Below, in pieces: positions 38,306 to 51,982 of a stretch of 64,000 bases of DNA. Numbering within the stretch: position 1 is the stretch's first letter; each line of letters begins with the position of its first letter. The position numbers and the translations under genes are program-made. Below the pieces are notes generated by a model. It ran no database searches. It worked only from the letters and a program-made list of their open reading frames with translations, and was not told the DNA's origin. This stretch comes from Oasisia sp. SBJ-2009 (Eukaryota; Annelida; Polychaeta; Sabellida; Siboglinidae). The stretch lies in contig OZ024854.1 in NCBI GenBank assembly GCA_964017155.1, forward strand, positions 69,192,754 through 69,256,753, given 5' to 3'.

Positions 38306-39329
38306 CATTTAAGTGTTAACACTGGTAGTACAAGCTGGCCCAGTAATGCTATATGACATTAATGGACATTTTGTATATTTGCAGGTTGGCATAGCAACTA
38401 CTTGTGGATCCAGCAGGACACGACGGCTGTTGGTGTAATTGATCACCATAGAAATCTTATCGTCATGACAACTTAGTACAAGTCTTTAGTTTAAAAGCAA
38501 CTGGTCAGAAACATTAGAAGTTCCAGATAAAACACAGCACACAGGGGCAGGTAGAAATCTTGCGACAGAAGAAGGGAACTTATCGATGTGGTGTGTTCAA
38601 GAACTGAGGCGTAGCATGTGACAAGACACGTCAAGTAACAATGACTGTCTCAGGAGGAACTGTTCAAAGTAGACGTGTCCTTGAAGCTGGACATTACCAG
38701 GTGCAGGAACTTCACGCGAGAACTTGCATTTACTTTGAGCACAGACATCGGTTCTGCGTGTACATCCATCCTGTGGCAGCAGTATGTTTACAGTGGCTAC
38801 AGACAGTACAGTTGTCAGATATACCAGCATTGTTTCTGTTAATTTATGTCTACACTTATGCAAAATACACTTGTCTTTATTAACATATACTGTATTTATT
38901 AACAGATACTAGTGGCATCAGTTGTTCCAAGACAGACAGAAGTTGTCTTATTCCTGCCCCTAGCCTTGGCACTTGCTGGGAGGACTCTGTGTTTAGGGGT
39001 TATTCTTAATTGTCACCATTTTCGGAAGCAAGCAAAGAGTATGCCTTTTCTTCATCCCTGCCAAAGAAATGTACTATATGATTGTTATGACTAATACGTA
39101 TCAACGATAGCAAGTAGGCTACAATAGTTTTTAAGCATTTGTACACTTTGGAAAATGCTGACATTTATGAAAGATCCTTTATTTAAGAGAAAAGCATTTT
39201 GACATCATCAGAAATGTTTCATCAGCCACCCAGATTTGGTTGTTTTTGTAAAATATTCTCTGTCTTTGTGTGACCAGTTTTGAAGGAATGTGCAATATGA
39301 AGGCCATATGACAGCGACAGACTTGTAGC
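38306..39329. other. Non-coding, unique
   Basis: Short open frames at 38597-38883 lack homology, start context or splice sites. Nothing recognised. Confidence 0.5.
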
Positions 39330-39512
39330 TGTGAGGTTGTAGCTGTGAGGTTGTAGCTGTGAGGTTGTGGCTGTGAGGTTGTAGCTGTGAGGTTGTAGCT
39401 GTGAGGTTGTGGCTGTGAGGTTGTAGCTGTGAGGTTGTGGCTGTGAGGTTGTAGCTGTGAGGTTGTGGCTGTGAGGTTGTGGCTGTGAGGTTGTGGCTGT
39501 GAGGTTGTAGCT
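39330..39512. repeat. Minisatellite, 14 bp x 13
   Basis: GAGGTTGTAGCTGT / GAGGTTGTGGCTGT units, followed by three 17-bp CTGTTGGCCTCAGTGTT copies at about 39566-39616. Confidence 0.95.
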
Positions 39513-40166
39513 CTGTTGGCTCCAGACATTGTGTTTGTCTATTAGATCAACGACTGTAGCCACACTCTGTTGGCCTCAGTGTTCTGTTGGCCTCAGTGTT
39601 CTGTTGGCCTCAGTGTTGGGTGTGAATTCATGTGCTACGGAGCATATTTACTTTTCTGCTCAAGGGGATGTAATGTGTAACATTGAATACAATCGTACCT
39701 CTGATAATCTCAGTGTACACATCAATGTGGATTCTGTGGATGTTTCAAACAGGTAAAGTCCACGACAGCGACACATAGAAACTGACTCATGTAACAGGAT
39801 TATTGTTTTCAAACAACAATCTGATACTATGAGTGATTATGAAATAGTAACACTGTTTCCGTTGGTTTTAATAAGTAAATTGCTATGAACAAACGTTTAA
39901 AAAGTGGAGCCGGCACTGGCAGATGTCGTCTAGTGGCGGAGGGGACGGCGACAACCTCTGTAATCCACTGACGCTAGACTTCTTCAGGGAAAGTGAATTT
40001 TTTACTAGATACATTATATGTAGTATTTATTTACATTTTTCTAGTCGGAGCCCTATGTATATGTACAGTCCACTGTAGATAGCCTCCGAGTGTGAATCTC
40101 TTCATGAACGTTATAGCAACATGTAAACATTTCACTGCTTTGTTCTGTGCCATGACCAGAGACACA

Positions 40167-40221
40167 CGACACGACACGACACGACACGACACGACACGAC
40201 ACGACACGACACGACACGACA
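40167..40221. repeat. ACACG pentanucleotide repeat, about 11 copies
   Basis: Perfect run of ACACG between unique sequences. Confidence 0.97.
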
Positions 40222-40490
40222 GGATGCAGGGTCAGCATGTGTCCTACAATAGGGTCAGCATGTGTCTTATCAGCGTCCTGTAGCAGTCACTGACTGGTGC
40301 AGACACAGATGTAGTCAACCAGACCACTGGCCTGAGTTGACTGATAAACCAAACGTCTTCATAGGACATGTTGTTAGACCTCTCTTATGGCTGTTGCTCT
40401 GTTGTCATGGCATTTGTTTTTATTTTGATGTATTGTTGCTCTATGTAAATAAATACAATTGTATTACAACCTGTTTTAACAGGAATAAAT

Positions 40491-41675
40491 AATTTCTATA
40501 GAAACAATAATGTGTTTTGCGTTTTAGTATCACTGCATGTGACTGCAGCTAGTTAGCATGGTTTAAAAAAGAAGAATACAGGTTGGCACTGGATGTTATG
40601 AAATTTAGTTCACAGTGTGTTGTCTGTGTCTCGTAAAAGACAAGTGTCCAATGGGCCTTTCTCCTTGGTCTGGATTGGTTCAAGTCAAAGTTCCCGTACG
40701 AGGTTATTGTTTAAACAGTCATTGAGTCTTATCATTTTCTTTAATAATGTTTTATAATTTTGTATGTCTTATTCTTATCCTTTTCGTGAATGACATGAAC
40801 AAAGACCTTTCTTCTGGCTCAAGGTCTGCAACGTGAGGAGGCGGTACGCTACGGCAGAAGGTGCAGCCGTCAGGGATAAGAATGTTATAATAACATTCAG
40901 TGCTCAACCTTCAACAGTAAAATAATTCTGTTATCATATATAATTGTAAACATTTTAGGTGCGAAATTTGATTTTATATATAATATTACTAAAGAATGCG
41001 ATGTCTTATATAAATAAGAATACAGTCTACACAACATTACATTAAACAAGATGCGCAAATCACTGGACAAATCAAATTGAGACTGGACCGACATTGTAAT
41101 GTGATTCTCCGATTCATGAGGGATACACAGTCCCCAATGTTAAGAGTGTATATATATGTATTTAATATACTGTATATATATATATGTACATAGTATGTAC
41201 TGGAACAATTAGAGATCCGAGTGACCAGCTATTAAGTATGTCTGTGTATGTATCTGTCTGTCTGTGTGTGTATGTTTGTATGTATGTGTATGAATGTCTG
41301 TGTGTGCATATATATGTATATATGTTTGTGTATGTGATGCGTGTATGAGGTGTATGCGTACGTTTGTGGTCTGTATGTCTGTACATATGTCTGCCTATGT
41401 ATGTGTGGATGCTTCTGTGTGTGTTTGTCTGGGTGTGTGTGTTGTATTTCCAACCATCTATCATGTTGCGACAGGCAGTTGTTTAATAATTAACTGGTAT
41501 TATCTAAGTTACGTAGTGTAGAGTAAATAAAACATGAGCCTGGGCGAGACAGAGCACGTGTGACGGAACAAAACAAAGTTTCGAGCACACCCAGTGGTTG
41601 CCAGTGCATCAACAGATCAACAAAACACGCTGTCGTTTAGATGGGGGCCAGTGACAACTGGAAGGAGTGGTACAC
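40491..41675. other. Intergenic / promoter side of the lectin gene
   Basis: Contains ATAT and TATG/TGTG-rich microsatellite DNA near 41145-41450. No clear TATA box at a suitable distance from the ATG at 41676; the promoter is not located. Confidence 0.45.
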
Positions 41676-41754
41676 ATGCCGGCTCACTTGTCCAAACGTC
41701 ATCTACTCCGAGTTTCTCTTATTCTTTGTGTCTTTCTTCTGTTCCGAGAAAGAG
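41676..41754 (+). CDS. Lectin gene exon 1: signal peptide
   Basis: ATG at 41676; 26 codons plus G, donor GTAAGT at 41755. MPAHLSKRHLLRVSLILCVF then LLFRER: basic n-region and hydrophobic h-region; the cleavage site is uncertain, near the junction with exon 2. An ATG at 41641 in another frame stops soon after splicing to exon 2, so 41676 is preferred. Confidence 0.8.
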
Positions 41755-44700
41755 GTAAGTCACACAGTTTTAATAGAAAGCACATTTCAGTTTTGTCGCG
41801 AAGGCCACACGTAGGCCTAGGTGGATACGATGTCACACCTATAACTCTGTACCCGAGTCTACTGTTCACATTCATAAGATTGATATGAATTGTAGCAATA
41901 TTCAACTTAGCGACAATATGGTTGTTAAAGTTAAAGAACTACAAGAATTAATAATTGCTATGCCTGTTGGTAAAACCTGTGGCTACGACCATATCAGTAA
42001 TGAACATTTTAATGCTAACGAAAAACTACATATTCTTATGTCTTTGTTGTATAGCAGTCTGTTAATACATGGTTTTTTACCTGATACTATGATGACAACA
42101 ATCATAGCTCCTATCATTAAAAATAAATCCGGTGATTTGTCAGACAATAATAACTATAGGCCCATTGCCCTTGCTAGCAAACTATTTGAATCATTAATAT
42201 TATCCAGGGCTACCCCATTTCTCATTACATGTGACAATCAATTTGGATTTAAAAAGCATCACTCTACTGAGATGCTCATATTTATGTTAAAAGAACTTTT
42301 TCGAAACTATATTGCTAATGGGTCTTCTATGTATGTTACTATGTTGGATGCCTCCATAGCCTTCGACAAAGTTAACCACAGCAAGCTATTTGGTAAATTA
42401 ATTGATCGTGGCTGTCCAGCTTTTATTGTACGCATTCTATACCACTGGTACGGACCGTACGGTACACAACAATTTACCATCAGATGGTGTCAGGGATTTT
42501 CTAGCTTTTTTACTGTTTCCAATGGTGTTAAACAGGGTGGAATCCTTTCCACCCATCTTTTCAATGTGTACATGGACGACTTAAGCGTTAATCTAAACAA
42601 ATTACATATTGGTTGTCTTTATGCTGGCACCTTAATCAACCACTTGATGTATGGTGATGACCTCTGTATTTTTTTCTCTCAGTGTTGCTGGTTTGAGAAA
42701 ACTTACTGATTGCAAATTGTTCAATATTACTTATAATGCCAAGAAGTCCTTTTGTATGGTTATTGACAACAAGCCCCAGGACAGGAAACATTTTCATTGT
42801 ATCCATCTCGATAATCATCCATTACCTTATACTACGAAATGTAAATATCTTGGTCATATAATCAACAATAACCTAACTGATGATGACGACATTGCCAGAC
42901 AAAAAAGATGCCTTTATGCCCAAGCCAATGTATTAGCTCGAAAATGTTGTCTATTTCTGTAATATTTCCACCAAAATTATTTTATTTCAAGCATACTGTG
43001 CTCCTATGTATACTTCTAGTCTTTGGTGCAAATTCAAAAAATATAGCCTCAAAAGCATTACTGTCGCATACAATAATAGCCTCAGAATTTTACTCAACTT
43101 ACCCTCAAGATGTAGTGCAAGTTTTATGTTTGCCACCAACTATATTAAATCCTTCAATGAACGCATTCGTTCATCAATATTCAGTCTTTTATGTCGTCTT
43201 CATCAGTCAGATAATATCCTTTTTATTAATTACCTTCATACCGATATTCATTTCAAGAGCCATATGTACTCATACTGGAGGTCGTTATTGTACACATGAC
43301 ATTAGTATTGTATTTATTTTTTAATCAATTTATTTTTTTATTTATTTTTACAACTTATTTAATTCATTTCCTCATATATTTAGACATAATTTTTTTAATT
43401 TTACACTTATATTTTTACGTTGATCTCATCATTGCTTTGATTGTATTATATGTATTGTACTTTTCATTCAAATGTTTTTAATTGTATTTTATGTATATGT
43501 ATATATGGATGTCTTGTCTGAAATAAACTTTATTATTATTATATGTCATGGTCTACCTGACACACGTTCATGAACATACGTATGTCATGGTCTACGTGAC
43601 ACACGTTCAGGAACACACGTACGTCATGGTCTACGTGACACACATTCATGGACACACGTATGTTATGGTCTACGTGACACACGTTTATGAACACACGTAT
43701 GTAATGGTCTAACTGACACACGTTCATGAACACACATATGTCATGGTCTACGTGACACACGTTCATGAACACACGTATGTAATGGTCTACCTGACATGTG
43801 CTCATGAACACACGTATGTAATGGTCTAACTGCCATGCGTATATGCACACATGTATGTTATGGTCTGAAGTGTACATGTAGAATATATTGCAGACACAAC
43901 AATGACACGCATCCTCTATGTTATTATTAAAATGTATCTACGAAATCGCTGAAGTAAGAACCTTACAAGCCAATGCGTATCATAGCAGCCAAATGTTCCC
44001 ATTCTATACATGTATGACCTGCACAGCAAAACTGGTCTCTCAAGACTGGTTGTAAAAGGTACAAAAACTCATGTCGGTATAGCGTATGGGTACCTTTCAT
44101 CGACAGGGTCCCTAAGGATCGATCGTTTCATAAATGCAATCAATTTGGTGTTGACTGTTACTGTACTAACGTAATTGTATATGTGTAAACAAACACGCAA
44201 ACTGATGTCATGCCCATGGGCGCATCCATGTTGTATGACACATCTTTACTCAAGTTTATGTGCTGAACGCGAACGGTCGATCATTAGGGACCCCCCTGTG
44301 ACCTATTGTGTGAGAAGGTAATCACTGCCGGTATTTTGTCACCAAATTGTATCAAACAATTGTTTGTGTTTGTAGAAATCGTCAATTAATATGCTTTGAA
44401 TAGAGAATAATATTGCGTATGTACATGTTTGACTAACTACTTGATTATAGATAGTTTTATTTTCGGAATCGCATACATCACACAAATCAACATAATCAGC
44501 GAATATGACAATGAATGATAGAGTACACGATTCCCAGCTGACAACGGAGTCAATTAAGACTGTAGCAGACCCTGACTGTAGCCAGTAAATTAACATGAGG
44601 ATAATACAAAATGACGAATACTTAAAAATAATACTCTGGCCGCCGTCAACCCGGCAGTGGTTGTAGAAACACTATAACAATAATGTAACGTGTTTAATAA

Positions 44701-47700
44701 GGATTACATTTCTATATTAGACCCGATTTGAGAAATGTCACAACAGTAATGTTAAGTGACAGGTTGACACATAAATAATAGTGCAGACGTAAGGACAATT
44801 ATAACCATGCAGAGTTAGTTTACACATGTGAATAAATATTTCATAATTTATGTGATTTAAAGTAAGGTTCTGCAACGCGTGCTTCATAATGGAATTAAGG
44901 GTAAGCCAGATCCTCATACCCGCTAATCACAACTGATTTTAAAGATAACACAAACTGTTTTAGGCTGCGTGACTGCTTAATGCAGGTTGGAATTGCGTTC
45001 CAAATCACCGGACCGTTACATAGCAAACTGTTTGAGGGTCTGATAGTAGAATTAACAAAAGGACATATTTGTCTGGTCCGATAGATGTGTATATCATGGA
45101 CAAAAGCAAACATAACGAGCGTGGTAGACTCCCATGGGCATAGTTATACATAAACGTGAATGACGTGGACTGTTTGTCCGATTACAGGTCGCTGCTAACA
45201 GGTGAAAACAAGTCGCATGAATAATTTGTGTGGTCGCTGGTCACGTTTGTCACTAGTCGTTCACTGCTGGTACATGTGGGTTCGTAGTTTGAACACTAAA
45301 CTCCACACACTGACGATGTGAGAATGTTTATTGTGGTGTGATTGACACCTACATGGTATTATAATAAAAACTATAGTATTACATGGAGCGACCGAGCGAT
45401 ATAAATTATATTGAGATAGTAATTGTTATACGAACGCATAGTATCTCAGTTCTCTCACTCTACATCAGCCACCTACAAACACTTTACAAAGACTAATACA
45501 AAACTAATAACAATAACATCGGTGCAACTAAATAATTACATTCACAACATTTATGCTATAACACACCCAGCGGTTCTCTACACACACGCTGTGTTTGTAT
45601 CTGTATCTGTCCTTCGCGTCGAACCCGTCAACTCCGAAACAATTTGCCCGGCACCGTCGGCGCCCGCTGTCTGTGTCGATCAGCCCCGCTCCGGCTTTAA
45701 CGTCTGGCTTGACCGACGAGGGACGCTACTTCCCCATCCTCCCTTGACCGACGAGGGACGCTACTTCCGCATCCTCCCTTGACCGACGAGGGACGCTTCT
45801 TCCCCAACCTCCCTTGACCGACGAGGGACGCTACTTCCCCATCCTCCCTTGACCGACGAGGGACGCTACTTCCCCATCCTCCCTTGACCGACGAGGGACG
45901 CTACTTCCTCATCCTCCCTTGACCGACGAGGGACGCTACTTCCCCCATCCTCCCTTGACCGTCGAGGGACGCTACTCCCCCATCCTCTTTTGACCGACGA
46001 GGGACGCTACTCCCACATCCTCCCTTGACCGACGAGGGACGCTACTTCCCCATCCTCCCTTGACCGACGAGGGACGCTACTTCCCCCATCCTCCCTTGAC
46101 CGACGAGGGACGCTACTCCCCCATCCCCTTTTGACCGACGAGGGACGCTACTCCCCCATCCTCTTTTGACCGACGAGGGACGCTACTCCCCCATCCTCTT
46201 TTGACCGACGAGGGACGCTACTTCCCCCATCCTCCCTTGACCGACGAGGGACGCTACTCCCACATCCTCTTTTGACCGACGAGGGACGCTACTCCCCCAT
46301 CCTCCCTTGACCGACGAGGGACGCTACTCCCACATCCTCCCTTGACCGACGGGGGACGCTACTCCCCCATCCTCTTTTGACCGACGAGGGACGCTACTTC
46401 CCCATCCTCCCATGACCGACGAGGGACGCTACTCCCTCATCCTCCCTTGACCGACGAGGGACGCTACTCCTTCATCCTCCCTTGACCGACGAGGGACGCT
46501 ACTCCCTCATCCTCCCTTGACCGACGAGGGACGCTACTCCCCCATCCTCTTTTGACCGACGAGGGACGCTACTCCCCCATCCTCTTTTGACCGACGAGGG
46601 ACGCTACTTCCCCATCCTCCCATGACCGACGAGGGACGCTACTCCCTCATCCTCCCTTGACCGACGAGGCACGCTACTCCCCCATCCTCTTTTGACCGAC
46701 GAGGGACGCTACTCCCCCATCCTCCCTTGACCGACGAGGGACGCTACTCCCTCATCCTCCCTTGACCGACGGATTTACAATATGCGCGTATAAAATTAGA
46801 GAAACGAGGCAAGCTATAACAAGCGATCTTAACGCTACATGCTTGCGTCACAGTTTTCCTCCTGCCTCCTCTAGTTTGTTACGTACGTGATCTGGCGGTT
46901 ATCTGCGCCAGTCAGCCGCGGGCCAGCTGTAAAGTCTGGCTCTCTATTCTCTCTCTGTAATTAAGTCTCTCCCTACTACTATGTTCTCCCTCCCTCCCTC
47001 CCTCCCTCCCTCCCTCCCTCCCTCCCTCCCTCCCTCCCTCCCTCCCTCCCTCCCTCCCTCCCTCCCTCCCTCCCTCCCTCCCTCCCTCCCTCCCTCCCTC
47101 CCTCCCTCCCTCCCTCCCTCCCTCCCTCCCTCCCTCCCTCCCTCCCTCCCTCCCTCCCTCCCTCCCTCCCTCCCTCCCTCCCTCCCTCCCTCCCTCCCTC
47201 CCTCCCTCCCTCCCTCCCTCCCTCCCTCCCTCCCTCCCTCCCTCCCTCCCTCCCTCCCTCCCTCCCTCCCTCCCTCCCTCCCTCCCTCCCTCCCTCCCTC
47301 CCTCCCTCCCTCCCTCCCTCCCTCCCTCCCTCCCTCCCTCCCTCCCTCCCTCCCTCCCTCCCTCCCTCCCTCCCTCCCTCCCTCCCTCCCTCCCTCCCTC
47401 CCTCCCTCCCTCCCTCCCTCCCTCCCTCCCTCCCTCCCTCCCTCCCTCCCTCCCTCCCTCCCTCCCTCCCTCCCTCCCTCCCTCCCTCCCTCCCTCCCTC
47501 CCTCCCTCCCTCCCTCCCTCCCTCCCTCCCTCCCTCCCTCCCTCCCTCCCTCCCTCCCTCCCTCCCTCCCTCCCTCCCTCCCTCCCTCCCTCCCTCCCTC
47601 CCTCCCTCCCTCCCTCCCTCCCTCCCTCCCTCCCTCCCTCCCTCCCTCCCTCCCTCCCTCCCTCCCTCCCTCCCTCCCTCCCTCCCTCCCTCCCTCCCTC

Positions 47701-50700
47701 CCTCCCTCCCTCCCTCCCTCCCTCCCTCCCTCCCTCCCTCCCACTGAAAGTGGCGAAGCGAGGGTCAGTTAACATTAATTTCTCTAATAACAATTAAGTA
47801 TATACCATTTACTATAAGGTAATTTTTTGGTAAATTGGTAGGCCATTAACTACTTGCAAACATATGAACTTGAAAATGGCCAATTATAATTATTATGCCA
47901 TGATTTTCCAACACGCCATTTCAAAAATATAAAAACGAGCATATATCTATGCTCCTAGTTAAGCTAGAAAGGTGAATCACATATCATTGGAATCAGAGAA
48001 ATGAGCTCTTTCCATTATTGGAAACATGTAACAGGTAAAATCAACATGAATATTTACAGTTTTACTCAGAAAGATTTATTGATGCTGTCATAGACTTTGG
48101 CAATGTCCTTTACCGACGGGATATATTAAAAAATTGAATTATTACTAAAATTGTGGTGAACATGAAAACCATACTTGGCAGCTAGTTTCCACTACACATG
48201 TCTTAATTATAAACCTTTCCCACAAACTGAAACAAATATCAGACAGTAGTATTGACTACTTTTGTAAAAACTAAAATAAAAAAGAATCAGAACATTCAGT
48301 TGAAGGGTATGATTTATAGAGCCTAGAAATAGATAGAATAACTCAACAGTATTTTACTATGATCTAGTTTGTAGCTACATCGGTAAGTATTAGTTAATTT
48401 TATTAACTTACCTTTTAAGCAGGGTCAGGAAGAACCCCACCACTGGAACCCTGTTTGCCTTTTCTTCCCCCATCTCAAATCGAAGACAGAGCTTCAATTA
48501 TTTAGTTCCAGAAAACATGAGCTTGCATGGCTGCTAAGAATGGAGAAGCATATTTTTGCAAGCATAAATAATACTTGATTTAACATTTTATACCACAATT
48601 ATTGTTCAATGCCATTCTAATTACACTAGCTGTGTTTGCCGTGCTGGTCGAGAGCGTACCATTCGTTCATGATTGACACGAACGAACCACGGTCAGTCGC
48701 CGGCTCAGAGCGTTTACTTGGGTCACGTGACCACACAAAAACAGTGTTTTTTTTATTTTATCATCATCTATAACGCATCAATAAATGTTTTGCACATATT
48801 TATATCCACCGTAATGTATTTCCTTTAAGATCATTGCAACAGTTAAATCACACATAGCGGAAAATGTAATTAAAATTGATGTAGTCTGACCGGATCGTAA
48901 CGAAAGACATGTAGCGTTTGTTTACATTTACCGCGCTGATTTAATTTCAATATTTCTCGCCGTACTAAACCTATTTCTGCACTAAACACCTATTGACAGT
49001 GACAATATATCATAAACCTTACTGGCGAGATACTTCATCCACAGTGGAAATGTATATTCTGCCGAACTCGACGAATTTTCTTCGCCGGGCCGGTTCGGGG
49101 CGCTCCGACTGTGTACAATATGGTCATGGTTACGCTTCGGCGGGCAGGTGGCGCTGATGGTCGATTTGCACGCACGGCCTATCTAGATCTGCAGAGTGAG
49201 ACATCCTAGTAACACTAAAGATCCTTGCCCACTACACTAACTTGTCGACCCAGCAACGGATGCAGAACTACAGCTTTGACCAACCACTTGGCGTATCTAG
49301 TGCGCCACCCGTGCCTGAAGCACCACCCCTCGCCACCCGGACATGGCTGGGAGCTGGTGGGTGGTCGCTGTCGCCCTGTCTGCCAGATACGACCTGCTCT
49401 CCCGACGCATATACCTGTACCAGGGCCGTCTGAAGAGTGCGAGAAAGATGAGAACGAAGAGGAACACGAAGAGGAGGAGGGAGATGATGATGTGCAGAAG
49501 AGGAGGGAGGATTCATCAGAATCTAATTATGTAGAATCTAGTGAGGCAGAATACTTTGATCCGGACTGGTCTTAATTATCTCTCAATGTCAAGTTGAATC
49601 ATCCGTTACAATGTCATTACAATATGTAGCATAACATAAAAGCATAAGTGATAACTTCTAAATTGGTTTTAACTGAGTTATGGTGTCAGTTTTCTAAACA
49701 AATGGCAAAAATACAGTTTTAATGGTAAAGCGATTTTTTATTGACACATTTTAAGTGGTTTCATTTTATAACTACTCAAGTTACAATTATTAAAACAGCT
49801 TATTTTGAAGTATAATTAGTTCCCTTGTCATACATTCATCACCTATTCTACTGCCGGAGGTATTTGTGGGGTAGTTTGCTTAAAGTACAGCCGGCGAAAT
49901 ATGTTGTGACGTTTACATTTTTTCACGGAAAATAATTATGAAATGATCCCAATACATAGGTTGCCATTACTAAACTGTAGATTGCCATTATTAAACTGTA
50001 GATTGCCATTACTAAACTGATACATGTTTGGAAGGCATAGATTAATAATTATAATAACTATAGTTTACAAGTATTGTCCTTACTGCCTGTATAAATGACA
50101 AATCCCAAATACCACGTCTTCCTTCCCGGTCAAACGTTACGTTTTTGCTCAACCGGGGGGGGGGGGGCGGTCATATTGGGTTTCTGGGTCAAAATGATGT
50201 CACAATGTGAGAGCACGGACAGTGTCGTGGTAAGAGTTCTGCCTGGCACGCCGGCGGCCGGGGCTCAATACCTTGCCACGGCAGGCGTGGTAGGCCTATA
50301 TGTGCTATAGAAACCTGGCGTCAACATCGGGGACTGTGTATCCCTCGTGAATTGGAGAATCACGTTAATCTCGATTTGGGATGTAAAAGAACAACTGAGG
50401 ATGACAAGCACCAACAGATCGATGACAGTGCATCAACACGAAGCAAGATAGACACTCGACGCACATCACCACCTTACCATCCCGGTAGGGAAGGAAACGA
50501 CCGGCGACGTAATGGAGAGACAAACTAGAAGAGTACTGGAGGGCACCAGTCGACGGAGGGGCGCGAGACAGCGAGGTGACGATAGAGGGGCATGAGACAG
50601 CGAGGTGACGACAGAGGGGCACGAGACAGCGAGGTGACGACAGAGGGGCACGAGACAGTGAGGTGACGACAGAGGGGCATGAGACAGCGAGGTGACGACA

Positions 50701-51931
50701 GAGGGGCATGAGACAACGAGGTGATGACAGAGGGGCACGAGACAGCGAGGTGACGACAGAGGGGCGTGAGACAACGAGGTGACGACAGAGGGGCACGAGA
50801 CAACGAGGTGACGACAGAGGGGCGTGAGACAACGAGGTGACGACAGAGGGGCATGAGACACCGAGGTGACGATAGAGGGGCGTGAGACAGCGAGGTGATG
50901 ACAGAGGGGCACGAGACAGCGAGGTGACGATAGAGGGGCATGAGACAGTGAGGTGACGACAGAGGGGTGCGAGACAGCGAGGTGACGACAGAGGGGCATG
51001 AGACAGCGAGGTGATGACAGAGGGGCACGAGACAGCGAGGTGTCAACAGAGGGGCGTGAGACAGCGAGGTGACGACACAACAGGCTGTCAGCTCAACCAC
51101 GAGACACTGCGGACACACGACTGTGATAATCACCCTTAATTAAACAAATCCTGCTGCCCATTCGGATGCGCTGTGCATGGATCTGTATACATGTGTTGTG
51201 GAATTATAATTTGTTTAGGTAAATGAAATACATAAAATATGTATAAAACATAATAATAATAATAAATGTAAAATATATATGTTACCTAAAGATGATTATT
51301 AAAAGAAATGGTATATTGATAAAAACAATAATGAGTAAGAAATGTTTTGAAATTAGTGTAAAACATGTACAAGAAATAAATAGGTAAATAAAATAAACAA
51401 TTAATAACAATTAACATAACTGACCAGTGTCTACAATCCATACACAGCCCCGGTTTTCAATATTCTTTTAAAAGTCACGACGCAACAGGTTTTCGTCATC
51501 TCATTTGGGAGAGAATTCCGCAGTCATGGACCAGGTGTGCTCAGACTCGAGCGAGGGCAATCTAAATATAACTAATTATAATTAATAGTATGCAGACATA
51601 GTTATAAAGCAGACGGGCACGCGCATGCGCACACACAGATGAAAGTCGGGTGTCTTCACTACAATTCACCAATATACAACGCCGTTATTGACGATGGTCT
51701 ATTAAGTACTGCGCACACGCACATACAAACTCACACTAACACACAGACACACTAATTAACACAGACACAACTGCGTACACACTGTACATGCGCGCGTGTG
51801 CGTGTGTGCGCGCGGGAGAGAGAGAGAGAGAGATTACGTGCGCGCGAGCGTATGTGTGCGTGTGAGTTTGTGTATAATTATGTTTGACTGCTCGTGTATT
51901 CGTATGTGTATTCGTGCGTATTTGCGTGCGA

Positions 51932-51982
<51 letters not shown>

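Larger units (their letters stand above)
35890..40490 (+). other. FRMD4 3' UTR and downstream region (end not fixed)
   Basis: No open frame of interest. AATAAA hexamers occur at 37272, 37662, 40448 and 40484; any could be the polyadenylation signal. Repeats at 35930, 37903, 39330 and 40167 lie inside the possible UTR. Confidence 0.5.

Noticed and set aside
38597..38883. Short frames on both strands near 38600-38880
   Set aside because: No homology, no splice sites and no composition change from surrounding non-coding DNA.
46912..47793. Long minus-strand frame of Gly-Gly-Arg-Glu repeats and plus-strand Leu-Pro-Pro-Ser repeats
   Set aside because: They are translations of a TCCC microsatellite with no start context, splice sites or non-repeat domain.
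50218..50290. tRNA gene
   Set aside because: The promoter boxes are present but the cloverleaf is incomplete and a SINE body follows.
50365..51133. Three overlapping minus-strand frames with Pro/Ser/Cys/His repeats
   Set aside because: The 29-bp array shifts through all three phases; no conserved domain.
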